Below, one piece after another: positions 24,803 through 32,279 of a stretch of 44,560 bases of DNA. The notes under the pieces were generated by a model. That model saw only the letters and a program-made list of their open reading frames with translations. It made no database searches and was not told the origin of the DNA. This DNA comes from Deltaproteobacteria bacterium (lineage in GTDB: Bacteria; Myxococcota_A; Polyangia; Polyangiales; JADJMO01). The position numbers were made by a program, and so were the translations under genes. The stretch covers positions 1 to 44,560 of the forward strand of contig JALHOE010000050.1 in the NCBI GenBank assembly GCA_022843175.1, read 5' to 3'. Numbering within the stretch: the stretch's first letter is position 1; each line of letters starts with the position of its first letter.

Positions 24803-27069
24803 GGTTCGAGTGCTTTCGCGCGGTGCCAGCGCTCGCCGTTGAGCGAGAGGATCACCGCGAGGATCGTGCTGAGCGAAGACGCGGGCATGAGCACCGCGCA
24901 GAGCAACGGAGTCATCAAGCCGGCGTACGCCAGCGCGATGGTGACCGCGTTATAAGCAAGGGCAACGCCAAGGGTCAGGCGCAGGACTCGCGCGAGCCGC
25001 CGCGCGGCCTCGAGGGCCACCCGGATGGGGGCGAGCCCAGCCGAGACCAGGTAGAAATCGCTCCGCGCTGCGATGAAGGGGCGATCGATCGCCGGAGTTC
25101 CGCTGCAGAACGCGGTCGCGATGGCGGGCCCGTCGTTGATGCCGTCGCCCACGACCAACGTGTCCTCGGAATCGACGGCGCGAACGTAGTCCGCCTTGTC
25201 TGCCGGCGTCTGGTCGCCCCTCGCCTCGGTGATACCGACCCGGTCGGCGAGCGCGCGGACCCGGTCGCCCGTGTCGCCGCTCAGGATTCCGACCTCGTAG
25301 CCGTCGTCGCGCAAGGCTTGCACCTCGCGCGCAGCATCCGCGCGGAGGTCCTCGGTCGTCTCGATGTCGAGCAGCACCCGATCGTCGACGGAAAACGCGA
25401 GATCGCGGCCGCCGCGACCGAGGGTGTAGTTGTGCCCGTCGAGCTCGAGCTCGACGCCATGACCGACGTGCTCGATCACGGTCAAGTCGTCGCGGAAGCC
25501 GTCATGACCCACTGCGCGTGCAACGGCTGCGCTCTTCGGGTGGTTGCTCCGGTTGGCGAGGTTGACGAGCGCGACCCGCGCTTCGGGCGACAGCGAGCTG
25601 AAGTCCGCGAGCGCGCGGAGGCGCCCCGTGGTGAGCGTGCCGGTCTTGTCGAACACGACCCGACGCACGCGCGCGGCCCGGTCGAGGAAGGTCGCGCTGC
25701 GAACGAACAGGCCCACGCGACGGAGCCGCGCCTGCACGATTTGGTAGGCGAGCGGGGCCGCGATCCCGAACGCGCACGGGCAGGTGACGATGAGGACCGC
25801 GGTCACCCGATCGAGACCGCCGCGCGCGTCCGCGGCGACGAAGAACGCACCGGCCGCGATCACGAGCACGCTGATGGTCCAGAGCTGGGCGAAGCGGTGC
25901 CAGAACTTGCTCACGCCGTCGTCGCCGCGCGCGGGAGTGCGCAGGAGCTCGAGCAGGATCGAGTCCTTGAAATCCTGCTTGGCCTCGACGACGCGCGTCT
26001 CGTCGCCGGCGAGGAACGCCCCGGCAGGAACCGTGTCGTGGAACGCGCGCGGCGCGCTCTCCCCGTTGATCCAGTCGAGCGAGAAGCTCGCGGGCTCGCC
26101 GATCGCGGCCTCGACCGGGACCACATCACCCGGCGACAGCAGCAGCCGATCGCCCTTCTTGAGCTCGGAGCACCGGACCAGCTTCGGGCGGCCATCCTCG
26201 AGCCGACGCGTGAGGATCGCCTCGACCCCGTCGTCGGCGAGCAGACGCCGCCGGTTCTGGTCGAGCACCCGCTGCTGGATGAACCGACCGACGAGCATCA
26301 GCGCGATGAAGACGTTGAGCGGGTCGAAGTAGCCGAGCGCGTCGTGGTCGAGGTACGCCCAGGCCGAGGACGAGAACGCGAGCGCGATGCCGAGTGCGAT
26401 GGGCAGGTCGAGGTGGAGGACGCCGCGGCGAAGCGCATTGAACGCCGAGCGGAAGAACCAGGACCCGCCGACGAGCACGCTGGCGCACGAGAACGCGAAG
26501 GTCATCGCGCGAAAGAAGGGGCCGAGCGCGGAGGAGTCGGCGCCCGCGTAGAGCGCCACCGCGACGACCATCCCGTTCATCGCGAACGCGATGGTGAGGC
26601 CCATCCGGAGGAGCAGCCCGCGATCGGTCTGCTCGGTCTTGCGCGCCGGGCCGAGCAGGTAGCCGCACGACTCGACCCGCTCCACGAATTTTCGGACCGG
26701 GAACTGCGGGGCGACCGACATCGACAAGCTGCCGAGCGCGGGGTTGACCACGATGCGGAGCGCGCCGGCCTCACGGCGGAAGAGCTGGTCGATGAGCCAT
26801 ACGCACGCGGCGCAGGACAGGCCCTGCACGTCGAGGTCGACGCGAGAGATCCCCTCTTCCTGCGCGATCTGCTCCTCGATGGGCTCGAGCCACTTGCGGT
26901 CGCGGTTGTCGGTCGGGGCGACGGGCTCCCCTCGCGGCCCGCGCAGCGCGTAATACTTCTCGAGCCCCTCGTCGTTGAGGATCCGCGCGACGAAGCGACA
27001 GCCGATACAACAGTACTGATCGCGGCTGCCCTCGAGGGGACCTCCGCAGTGGAGACACGTCTCGCTCAC
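24772..27069 (-). CDS. ccoI: CcoI: copper-exporting P1B-type ATPase for cbb3 oxidase assembly
   Basis: 765 residues from GTG at 27069. The N-terminal Cys cluster (CLHCGG at 5-10; CCIGC at 20-24) typical of FixI/CcoI is followed by a heavy-metal-associated domain with GLSCAAC (Cys86, Cys89). Then come eight membrane helices, a phosphatase domain with NGES (335-338) in place of TGES, the CPC transport motif (430-432), phosphorylation site DKTGT (474-478), HP in NHPKSAA, and GDGINDGP. It pumps Cu(I) to the periplasm for oxidase assembly rather than for tolerance. First gene of the operon, with a possible -24/-12 promoter just upstream. Confidence 0.95.
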   Translation of the reverse strand: MSETCLHCGGPLEGSRDQYCCIGCRFVARILNDEGLEKYYALRGPRGEPVAPTDNRDRKWLEPIEEQIAQEEGISRVDLDVQGLSCAACVWLIDQLFRREAGALRIVVNPALGSLSMSVAPQFPVRKFVERVESCGYLLGPARKTEQTDRGLLLRMGLTIAFAMNGMVVAVALYAGADSSALGPFFRAMTFAFSCASVLVGGSWFFRSAFNALRRGVLHLDLPIALGIALAFSSSAWAYLDHDALGYFDPLNVFIALMLVGRFIQQRVLDQNRRRLLADDGVEAILTRRLEDGRPKLVRCSELKKGDRLLLSPGDVVPVEAAIGEPASFSLDWINGESAPRAFHDTVPAGAFLAGDETRVVEAKQDFKDSILLELLRTPARGDDGVSKFWHRFAQLWTISVLVIAAGAFFVAADARGGLDRVTAVLIVTCPCAFGIAAPLAYQIVQARLRRVGLFVRSATFLDRAARVRRVVFDKTGTLTTGRLRALADFSSLSPEARVALVNLANRSNHPKSAAVARAVGHDGFRDDLTVIEHVGHGVELELDGHNYTLGRGGRDLAFSVDDRVLLDIETTEDLRADAAREVQALRDDGYEVGILSGDTGDRVRALADRVGITEARGDQTPADKADYVRAVDSEDTLVVGDGINDGPAIATAFCSGTPAIDRPFIAARSDFYLVSAGLAPIRVALEAARRLARVLRLTLGVALAYNAVTIALAYAGLMTPLLCAVLMPASSLSTILAVILSLNGERWHRAKALEPWTSSTSRSS

Positions 27070-27082
27070 GGACCGCCGCTAT

Positions 27083-27098
27083 CGCAAGCCCGATGCCG
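27083..27098 (-). promoter_or_regulatory. Possible sigma-54 promoter of the cbb3 operon
   Basis: On the minus strand CGGCAT (27098-27093), five bases, then TTGCG (27087-27083) gives GG-N10-GC, the -24/-12 spacing. It departs from consensus TGGCAC-N5-TTGCW at three positions. The start of transcription would be at about 27072, three bases before the ccoI GTG. A chance match is quite possible in DNA this rich in GC. Confidence 0.3.
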
Positions 27099-27208
27099 CC
27101 GCGTCGAGTGAGAATTTCAGGGCAAAAACGCTGCATGCGCTGCAGCGACGACGCAGGAATTGCGCGACCCGAGCGGTGTTCACGCGAGAGCGACCGCGGA
27201 TGTCCGTG

Positions 27209-27224
27209 TGGCACCTGCATTGCT
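27209..27224 (+). promoter_or_regulatory. Consensus sigma-54 (-24/-12) promoter of hpf
   Basis: TGGCAC (27209-27214), CTGCA, TTGCT (27220-27224) matches the sigma-54 consensus TGGCAC-N5-TTGCW at every position. Transcription would start near 27235, two bases before the hpf ATG at 27237, implying an almost leaderless message. An NtrC-family activator would be required; none is encoded in the window. Confidence 0.6.
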
Positions 27225-27236
27225 GGTTGATCGTGC

Positions 27237-27563
27237 ATGAACATCCCGATCACCTTCCGTGATTTCCCTCCTTCGGCTGCAATTCAAGAACACGTGACTG
27301 GCCTGGCCAACGACCTCCAGACGGAGGCCAAGGCGATTACCTCTTGTCGCGTCACGATCGGGCAGACGAACAAGAGCCATAACAAGGGAGACCGCTTCCA
27401 GGTTCACGTGGAGGTTCACGTCCCCCACGCGACGCTCGTCGCCGAGCGGACCTCGGGTGACACCGATGACGTGTACGGCATGCTGAACGCGGCGTTCGAC
27501 GATCTGCGCGCTCGGCTGCTCAACCATTTCGAACGCGCTCGAGAGCGAAGAAACGAGGTTTAG
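27237..27563 (+). CDS. hpf: Short ribosome hibernation promoting factor (HPF/RaiA family)
   Basis: 108 residues, the length of the short HPF/YfiA class. The sequence starts directly with the first strand (MNIPITFRDFPPSAAIQEHV) and continues through CRVTIGQTNKSHNKGDRF, VHVEVHVPHATLVAER and a last helix AAFDDLRARLLNHFERAR, giving the beta-alpha-beta-beta-beta-alpha fold. It binds the small subunit at the mRNA/tRNA channel and silences ribosomes during starvation or anoxia. The C-terminal dimerisation domain of long HPF is absent. It lies under the consensus sigma-54 promoter, divergent from the cbb3 operon, and two bases before the next gene. Confidence 0.9.
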   Translation: MNIPITFRDFPPSAAIQEHVTGLANDLQTEAKAITSCRVTIGQTNKSHNKGDRFQVHVEVHVPHATLVAERTSGDTDDVYGMLNAAFDDLRARLLNHFERARERRNEV

Positions 27564-27565
27564 CC

Positions 27566-28054
27566 ATGCATCCGCGCACCGAAATCGTCGAGCGGATCGA
27601 GGAGCTCACCTCGCATGAGCGCAAGAACCTGATCGCGCTCCTGCACGAGCTGCTCAACACCGCCTACGACGCCAGCGAGGGCTATGATACGGCCGCTCGC
27701 GTGGTGCGCGACCCGGAGCTCGCCGATCTCTTCCGCAGCTGCGCGGACGACCGGCGCGACATGGTGAGGCAGCTCCGCGATGTGCTCGCCGACCTCGGCG
27801 AGCCGGCCGGCCCGCACCCGGGCGTCGGCGCGGAGCTGCACCGCACCCTGATCGCGTTCCGCGGCGCCGTCGAGCGCGGCGATGCCACCGCCATCCTCGC
27901 CGAGTGCGAGCGAGGCGAGCACATCGCGCTCGGACGGTACGAGCGGGGCCTCTCCGAAAAGATGCCGCAGCGAATCGCCTCGGTGCTCCTCGACCACGCA
28001 GCGCTCATCCGCGCCTCCCACGCGGCCTTCGAGCGCATGCGTCATCCGTGGTAG
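27566..28054 (+). CDS. PA2169-like four-helix bundle protein (DUF2383 family)
   Basis: 162 residues from ATG at 27566, two bases after hpf, so both are on one message. The sequence is all-helical: IEELTSHERKNLIALLHELL, then EGYDTAARVVRDPELADLF, CADDRRDMVRQLRDVLADLG, and a second half starting GVGAELHRTLIAFRGAVERG. The pattern of Glu/Asp/His in the helices matches the ferritin-like PA2169 family, whose members are mostly uncharacterised and often stress-induced. No signal peptide is present. Metal binding is possible but not shown. Co-transcription with hpf suggests action in slow growth or low oxygen. Confidence 0.82.
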   Translation: MHPRTEIVERIEELTSHERKNLIALLHELLNTAYDASEGYDTAARVVRDPELADLFRSCADDRRDMVRQLRDVLADLGEPAGPHPGVGAELHRTLIAFRGAVERGDATAILAECERGEHIALGRYERGLSEKMPQRIASVLLDHAALIRASHAAFERMRHPW

Positions 28055-28078
28055 CGCCCACCCAAAGGAGCGTTGAGA

Positions 28079-28972
28079 CTAGACAAGGGAGGAGCGAGCC
28101 TGCCGGAGGGCATCGATGGACTTCTCGAGTGCCGCGCGCTCGGGCTCGTCCATGTCCGGCATGATGACCTCGACCGCGCCGCCGCGGTCGACGACGCAAG
28201 GCAGCGAGAAGACCGTGTCGCCATGCATGCGCGACACGGTCAGCACGCGGCGCTCGCTGCGGAGGATGCTCCGCAAGAGATCGGCAGTCGCAAGCCCAAT
28301 CGCGTGATTGGTGGCGCCCTTGCGCTTGATGATCTCGTAGGCCGCGCGACGAACCTCGCTGGCGACCTTCGTCTCCGATGATTTCGACCAGGCGGTGCGA
28401 GAGCGCAAGCGCGCCCCGCCGACGGTCGCGCTCGAGAAGAGGGCCACCTCGGAGTCGCCGTGCTCGCCGACCACCTGCGCGTGGATCGACCGGGCGTCGA
28501 TGCCGATCGAGCGCGCGAGGACGTGACGCAGACGCGCGGTGTCGAGCGTGGTCCCGGTTCCGATCACGCGCTCGACGGGGAGCACCGCGGCCTCGAGCAC
28601 CTCTTGGGTGAAGATGTCGACCGGGTTGGTGACGCAGACGACGATGCCGCGGTAGTTGCGCAGGCGCGAGCCGAGATCGCGCGCGACCGCCACGTTGTCG
28701 CGGAGGAGCTGCAGGCGCGACTCGCCGGCCTTGCTGCCGCGGCCGGCGGCGATCACGACGACGTCGGCGGTGGGCATCTCGTCGAGCTTCCCGGCGCGCA
28801 CCTCGGCGTGCGGATAGAACGGCGCGCCGTGGGCGAGGTCCATCGCCTCGCCCTCGGCGATCTCCTGACGGACGTCGCAGAGCAACATCTTGCTGGCGAG
28901 GCCCGCGTGCAGCGTCGACATGGCGACGCTCGACCCGACCCAGCCCATGCCCACGATCGCGACGGTGCTCAT
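28079..28972 (-). CDS. L-lactate/malate dehydrogenase family protein with altered specificity residue
   Basis: 297 residues. The NAD-binding loop is GMGWVG (8-13) and an acidic residue follows in LLCDVR. Active-site residues by family alignment: Arg86 in GESR (Arg109 of LDH), Asp144 and Arg147 in LDTARLR (168 and 171), His171 in VVGEHGDSE (His195). At the position that reads Gln in lactate and Arg in malate dehydrogenases, this protein has Ser80 (GRGSKAGESR), so the substrate side chain is not predictable; another 2-oxo acid is possible. The gene is the last of a three-gene operon with a universal stress protein and an amidase, each junction an ATGA overlap. Confidence 0.88.
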   Translation of the reverse strand: MSTVAIVGMGWVGSSVAMSTLHAGLASKMLLCDVRQEIAEGEAMDLAHGAPFYPHAEVRAGKLDEMPTADVVVIAAGRGSKAGESRLQLLRDNVAVARDLGSRLRNYRGIVVCVTNPVDIFTQEVLEAAVLPVERVIGTGTTLDTARLRHVLARSIGIDARSIHAQVVGEHGDSEVALFSSATVGGARLRSRTAWSKSSETKVASEVRRAAYEIIKRKGATNHAIGLATADLLRSILRSERRVLTVSRMHGDTVFSLPCVVDRGGAVEVIMPDMDEPERAALEKSIDALRQARSSLV

Positions 28973-29703
28973 CGTTGCTCCAGGGGGACGACCAAAACCG
29001 AGCAGGAAGCCTTGCGCACCACCGCGCCCGCGACGCTCCCGATGATCAAGCGAGCGAGGCCCTTGCGACCACGGGAGGCGACCACGATCAGCTCCGCGTC
29101 GAGGCGCTCGGCGACGGCGACGATCGCGCTCGCGGCGTCTCCCGTCTCGATCTTCACCTTGCCGGTGGGCGGGAGCAGCCGGCGCACGCGCTTGAGCTCG
29201 AGCGTCTCCTTCGGGTTCGGCGTCGAGGGTCGGACGTGGACCACGGTGACGCGCGCGTGGGTCGGCTTCGCGAGCTCGACCGCCTTCTGCACCGAGGGCA
29301 GCCCGCTCTCGGTGAGGTCGGTCGCGGCGACGATCTCGCCAACGGCGCGGTGCTGCCGCGCGATGAGCACCGGGATGGTGGTGCGCGAGAGGATCGCCTC
29401 GGCGACGCTGCCGAACACCCGCTTGCCGCTCGGCGCGCGGCCGCCGAGCACGATGAGATCGATCTCCCGCTCGGCCGCGAGCTGGAGCAGGCGGTCGGCC
29501 GGTTTGCCCTGCTCGACGAGCAGCTCGCTGTCGGAGAGGTCCGACGGCATGCGGGCGCGGAGGCGCGCGGCCGCCTCGGGGGTCCAGGCGGCGAGGACGT
29601 GAACGATCGCGATCGAGCCGCCGTGACGCGCGCGCATCGCGCGGCCAACGTCGATCGCGACGTCCCCGTCGTCGCTCAGGTCGGTCGCGACGAGGAGCTT
29701 CAT
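28969..29703 (-). CDS. Tandem universal stress protein (two UspA domains)
   Basis: 244 residues from ATG at 29703. Domain 1 (about 1-118) starts MKLLVATDLSDDGDVAIDVG and ends with FGSVAEAILSRTTIPVLIAR. Domain 2 (about 122-244) starts EIVAATDLTESGLPSVQKAV and ends with GRKGLARLIIGSVAGAVVRK, then CSVLVVP. The second domain has the G-x2-G-x9-G-S nucleotide-binding pattern; the first is less regular. Two-domain Usp proteins act under stationary or hypoxic stress. The gene overlaps both neighbours by four bases. Confidence 0.92.
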   Translation of the reverse strand: MKLLVATDLSDDGDVAIDVGRAMRARHGGSIAIVHVLAAWTPEAAARLRARMPSDLSDSELLVEQGKPADRLLQLAAEREIDLIVLGGRAPSGKRVFGSVAEAILSRTTIPVLIARQHRAVGEIVAATDLTESGLPSVQKAVELAKPTHARVTVVHVRPSTPNPKETLELKRVRRLLPPTGKVKIETGDAASAIVAVAERLDAELIVVASRGRKGLARLIIGSVAGAVVRKASCSVLVVPLEQR

Positions 29704-31187
29704 TGGGCGAACACCGGCGGCCGTCGCTGCGCCCACGGGCGCGCCTTCTCGAGCTGCGCCGCGAGACGGAACAGCGTGGCCTCGTCGCCGAAGCGGGCGG
29801 TGAACATCGACCCGACCGGCAGGTTGTCGCGGTTCCAATGCAGCGGCACGCTCATCGAGGGCAGACCGGTCACGTTGGCGAGCGGCGTGTAGGGGATGAA
29901 CCCGTAGGTCTTCGCGGCGATCTTCGCGATAAGCCCCGGAATGCGCAGCACCGGCGTGAGCCCGCGATCGGCGACGAGCTCCTGCACGCGGCGCTCGAGG
30001 CCCTTCGGCTGCAACGAGCCGATCCGCGGAGGCGGGAGCCCGAGCGTCGGCGTGAGCAGGACATCGAACCGCTCGAAGAACGCGCCCATGGTGCGACCGA
30101 GCATCTGCAGGCGGCGCTTGGCCTCTTCGTACTGGAGGCCGCCGATCGTGCGGCCCAACATCGCGACGACGCGGGTGTTGAGCTCGAAGTCGTCGCGCGT
30201 GGCCTTGCGACCGAACGAGTGCTCGGCAGACGCCACGTCGGCGGCGACGGCCACCGAGACGACGGTCGCGAAGTCGGTCGCGGTCTGCTCGACGTCGATC
30301 GGCGGCGTCGCCTCTTCGACGTCGTGACCGAGCGACGCGCACAGCTTGGCCGCGTCCTCCGCGGCCGCGATGACGTCGGCGTGGGGCTTGGCGGGCAGGT
30401 GCGGCGCGCGACAGAGCGCGATGCGCAGCTTGTCGGGATCGCGGCGCGTCTCCTCGAGATAGCTGCCGGAAGGCGGCGCGTCGTACGGATCGCCGGCCCC
30501 ATAGCCCTTGGTCGCGTCGAGGAGCGCGGCGCTGTCGCGCACGCTGCGCGTGATCGCGTGGTCGAGCGCGAAACCCGCCCAGCCCTCGGCGGCGTCCGGC
30601 GGACCGGGCGTGCGACCTCGCGTCGGCTTCATCCCGAACACGCCGCAGCAAGCCGCGGGGATGCGGATCGAGCCACCGCCGTCGCCGCCGTGTCCCATGG
30701 GAACGACGCCCGCGGCGACGACCGCAGCCGAGCCGCCGCTCGAGCCGCCGGTGGTGTGGTCGAGGTTCCACGGGTTCCTCGCGGCGCCGTGCCTCACCGG
30801 CTCGGTGAACGGCGTGAGGCCGAACTCGGGCGTGTTGGTCTTGCCCACGAACACGAGCCCGGCGCGGCGATACCGCCGGATCAGCTCGGAGTCCTCGGTC
30901 GGCACGTCGTCGCGGAAGAAGTTGCTGCCGCGGGTGAACGGCACACCCTCGACCGACTGCACGAGGTCCTTGATGACGAAGGGGACGCCAGCGAACGGGC
31001 CGTCGAGAGGGCGTGCGGCGTCGGCGCGCGCACGATCGTACATGCGCGCGACGACCGCGTTGAGGTGCGACGTGCGCTCGATGCGCTCGATGCACGCCTC
31101 GACGAGCTCGAGCGGGGAGATCTCCTTGCGTCGGACCAGCTCGGCGAGGGCGACTGCGTCGTGTTGGGCGTACTCCGGGAAGCTCAT
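29700..31187 (-). CDS. Amidase-signature family hydrolase
   Basis: 495 residues from ATG at 31187. The amidase signature is complete: catalytic Lys73 (FVIKDL), cis-Ser149 in GGSSGGSAA, and nucleophile Ser173 in GGDGGGSIRIP, 24 residues further on as expected. The N-terminal SPLELVEACIERIE and the C-terminal FIPYTPLANVTGLPSMSVP are also typical. The family hydrolyses amide bonds of many small substrates; GatA is less likely because no GatB/GatC genes accompany it. There is no signal peptide. First gene of the amidase, Usp, dehydrogenase operon; its stop overlaps the Usp start. Confidence 0.92.
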   Translation of the reverse strand: MSFPEYAQHDAVALAELVRRKEISPLELVEACIERIERTSHLNAVVARMYDRARADAARPLDGPFAGVPFVIKDLVQSVEGVPFTRGSNFFRDDVPTEDSELIRRYRRAGLVFVGKTNTPEFGLTPFTEPVRHGAARNPWNLDHTTGGSSGGSAAVVAAGVVPMGHGGDGGGSIRIPAACCGVFGMKPTRGRTPGPPDAAEGWAGFALDHAITRSVRDSAALLDATKGYGAGDPYDAPPSGSYLEETRRDPDKLRIALCRAPHLPAKPHADVIAAAEDAAKLCASLGHDVEEATPPIDVEQTATDFATVVSVAVAADVASAEHSFGRKATRDDFELNTRVVAMLGRTIGGLQYEEAKRRLQMLGRTMGAFFERFDVLLTPTLGLPPPRIGSLQPKGLERRVQELVADRGLTPVLRIPGLIAKIAAKTYGFIPYTPLANVTGLPSMSVPLHWNRDNLPVGSMFTARFGDEATLFRLAAQLEKARPWAQRRPPVFAQ

Positions 31188-31244
31188 GCGGAGGAGCTTA
31201 TCGGATCGGAAAGTGCTCGTAGCGAGGAGTGGAGGACTCCGAAC

Positions 31245-31736
31245 ATGTCGCTCTTCCGTCATATCCTGGTCGCAACCGATTTCAGCGAGTGCTCCGAGCG
31301 CGCGGTCGAGCTCGCGGTTCGGATGGCCGGCGCGCTCGACGCCAAGTTGACCGTCGTCCACGTCTGGGATGCCCCGTCGTTCGTGTACGCAGACCCGGTC
31401 GCGCCGGCCGGCGACGTGATCACGCCGCTCCACGACGCGGCGGCCGCGTGCCTCAACGAGGTCGTCGGCCGGGCCCGACGCACCCGGCCCGACGTCATCG
31501 CCGTGCTCCGGCGCGGCGTCGCCTGGCGCGAGATCCTGGAGACGCGCGACGAGATCGGGGCCGACCTCATCATCGTGGGGACCCACGGGCGCTCCGGGCT
31601 CAGCCACGTGGTCCTCGGCAGCGTCGCCGAGCACGTCGTCCGCATCGCGCCCGTCCCGGTCCTCACCGTCCACGCCACCGGCCCGCTCTCGCGCGTCATG
31701 CGCGGCGAGTCCGCGAGCGCCCCCCCCGCCGTGTAG
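31245..31736 (+). CDS. Universal stress protein, single UspA domain
   Basis: 163 residues. ATG at 31245 is preceded by GGAGG at 31230-31234, a good ribosome-binding site. The fold is clear: RHILVATDFSECSERAVELA, then KLTVVHVWDAPSF, ADLIIVGTHGRSGLSHVVLG and SVAEHVVRIAPVPVLTVHA. The G-x2-G-x9-G-S motif of ATP-binding Usp proteins is present (GRSG to LGS). The gene is divergent from the amidase operon that encodes the tandem Usp, with 57 bases between them, so the two may share control. A Pro/Ala tail of about 12 residues ends the protein. Confidence 0.93.
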   Translation: MSLFRHILVATDFSECSERAVELAVRMAGALDAKLTVVHVWDAPSFVYADPVAPAGDVITPLHDAAAACLNEVVGRARRTRPDVIAVLRRGVAWREILETRDEIGADLIIVGTHGRSGLSHVVLGSVAEHVVRIAPVPVLTVHATGPLSRVMRGESASAPPAV

Positions 31737-31739
31737 TCG

Positions 31740-32153
31740 TCAGAGCACGCGAATCTCGATCGGGCTCACGTCGAGCGGCTTGCCGTTGATGGTGATGGCG
31801 TTGTCGAAGCTCACGCGTACGAGCGTGTTGCGGAGACCCGCCCAGTCGTAGCGCAGGTTGAGCTCGCGGGCGGTGCCCGGCTGCAGCGTGTAGCTGTGCG
31901 CGATGCCGCCCGGCAGCCGCTTGCGCACACCGAGGTCTGTGACCAGCACGACGGCATCGCGATCGATGACCAACGGCTGAGTGCCGTTGTTCCAAACGGT
32001 GAACTCGAGGATGTCGTTGTTGATCTCCTTGAGCGAGATCTTCACGACGTCCTGCACCTGGACGACCGACTTCGTCGGGTGCATCGGCGGAGCAATCGGC
32101 GCGCACGAGGCGAGTCCGAGAGACAGCGTGAGCAGAGCGATCGCGGTGTTCAT
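31740..32153 (-). CDS. Small lipoprotein with immunoglobulin-like (YcfL-type) domain
   Basis: 137 residues from ATG at 32153. The signal peptide MNTAIALLTLSLGLASC ends in lipobox LASC (Cys17). After APIAPPMHPTKS comes a beta-rich domain (VVQVQDVVKISLKEINNDIL, EFTVWNNGTQPLVIDRDAVV, TARELNLRYDWAG) resembling YcfL/DUF1425 periplasmic lipoproteins, in which the conserved LNLRYDWAG-like stretch is a hallmark. The role is probably in the envelope. Convergent with the Usp gene, four bases apart. Confidence 0.82.
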   Translation of the reverse strand: MNTAIALLTLSLGLASCAPIAPPMHPTKSVVQVQDVVKISLKEINNDILEFTVWNNGTQPLVIDRDAVVLVTDLGVRKRLPGGIAHSYTLQPGTARELNLRYDWAGLRNTLVRVSFDNAITINGKPLDVSPIEIRVL

Positions 32154-32222
32154 GCGCGGCGATGCTGCATGACGCGAGCCACCGGTATCCGTCTTGCTCA
32201 CACCCGAACGCATGGACAAACA

Positions 32223-32260
32223 CGCTGCATTTCCCGCAGTTCTTGCGATGCAACGCAGCG
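32223..32260. repeat. Imperfect inverted repeat before the DUF6544-like gene
   Basis: CGCTGCAT at 32223-32230 pairs with ATGCAACGCAGCG ending at 32260; the outer six bases (CGCTGC/GCAGCG) are perfect. It lies 20 bases before the ATG at 32280 and could be an operator or an RNA hairpin. A weak GG-N10-GC pattern (CGGTAT-N5-TTGCT) sits just upstream at 32183-32198. Confidence 0.3.
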
Positions 32261-32279
32261 CGTTCGTCGGAGGCTGATC

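Noticed and set aside
24823-27111. A 762-codon open frame opposite ccoI
   Set aside because: Same type of antisense shadow; the ccoI motifs leave no doubt which strand codes.
29700-31187. GatA subunit of the tRNA amidotransferase
   Set aside because: No gatB or gatC is adjacent, and the gene is coupled to a stress protein and a dehydrogenase.
32183-32198. Sigma-54 promoter CGGTAT-N5-TTGCT before the DUF6544-like gene
   Set aside because: Only the GG-N10-GC spacing and TTGCT fit; the -24 half departs from TGGCAC at three positions, so chance is likely in DNA this rich in GC.
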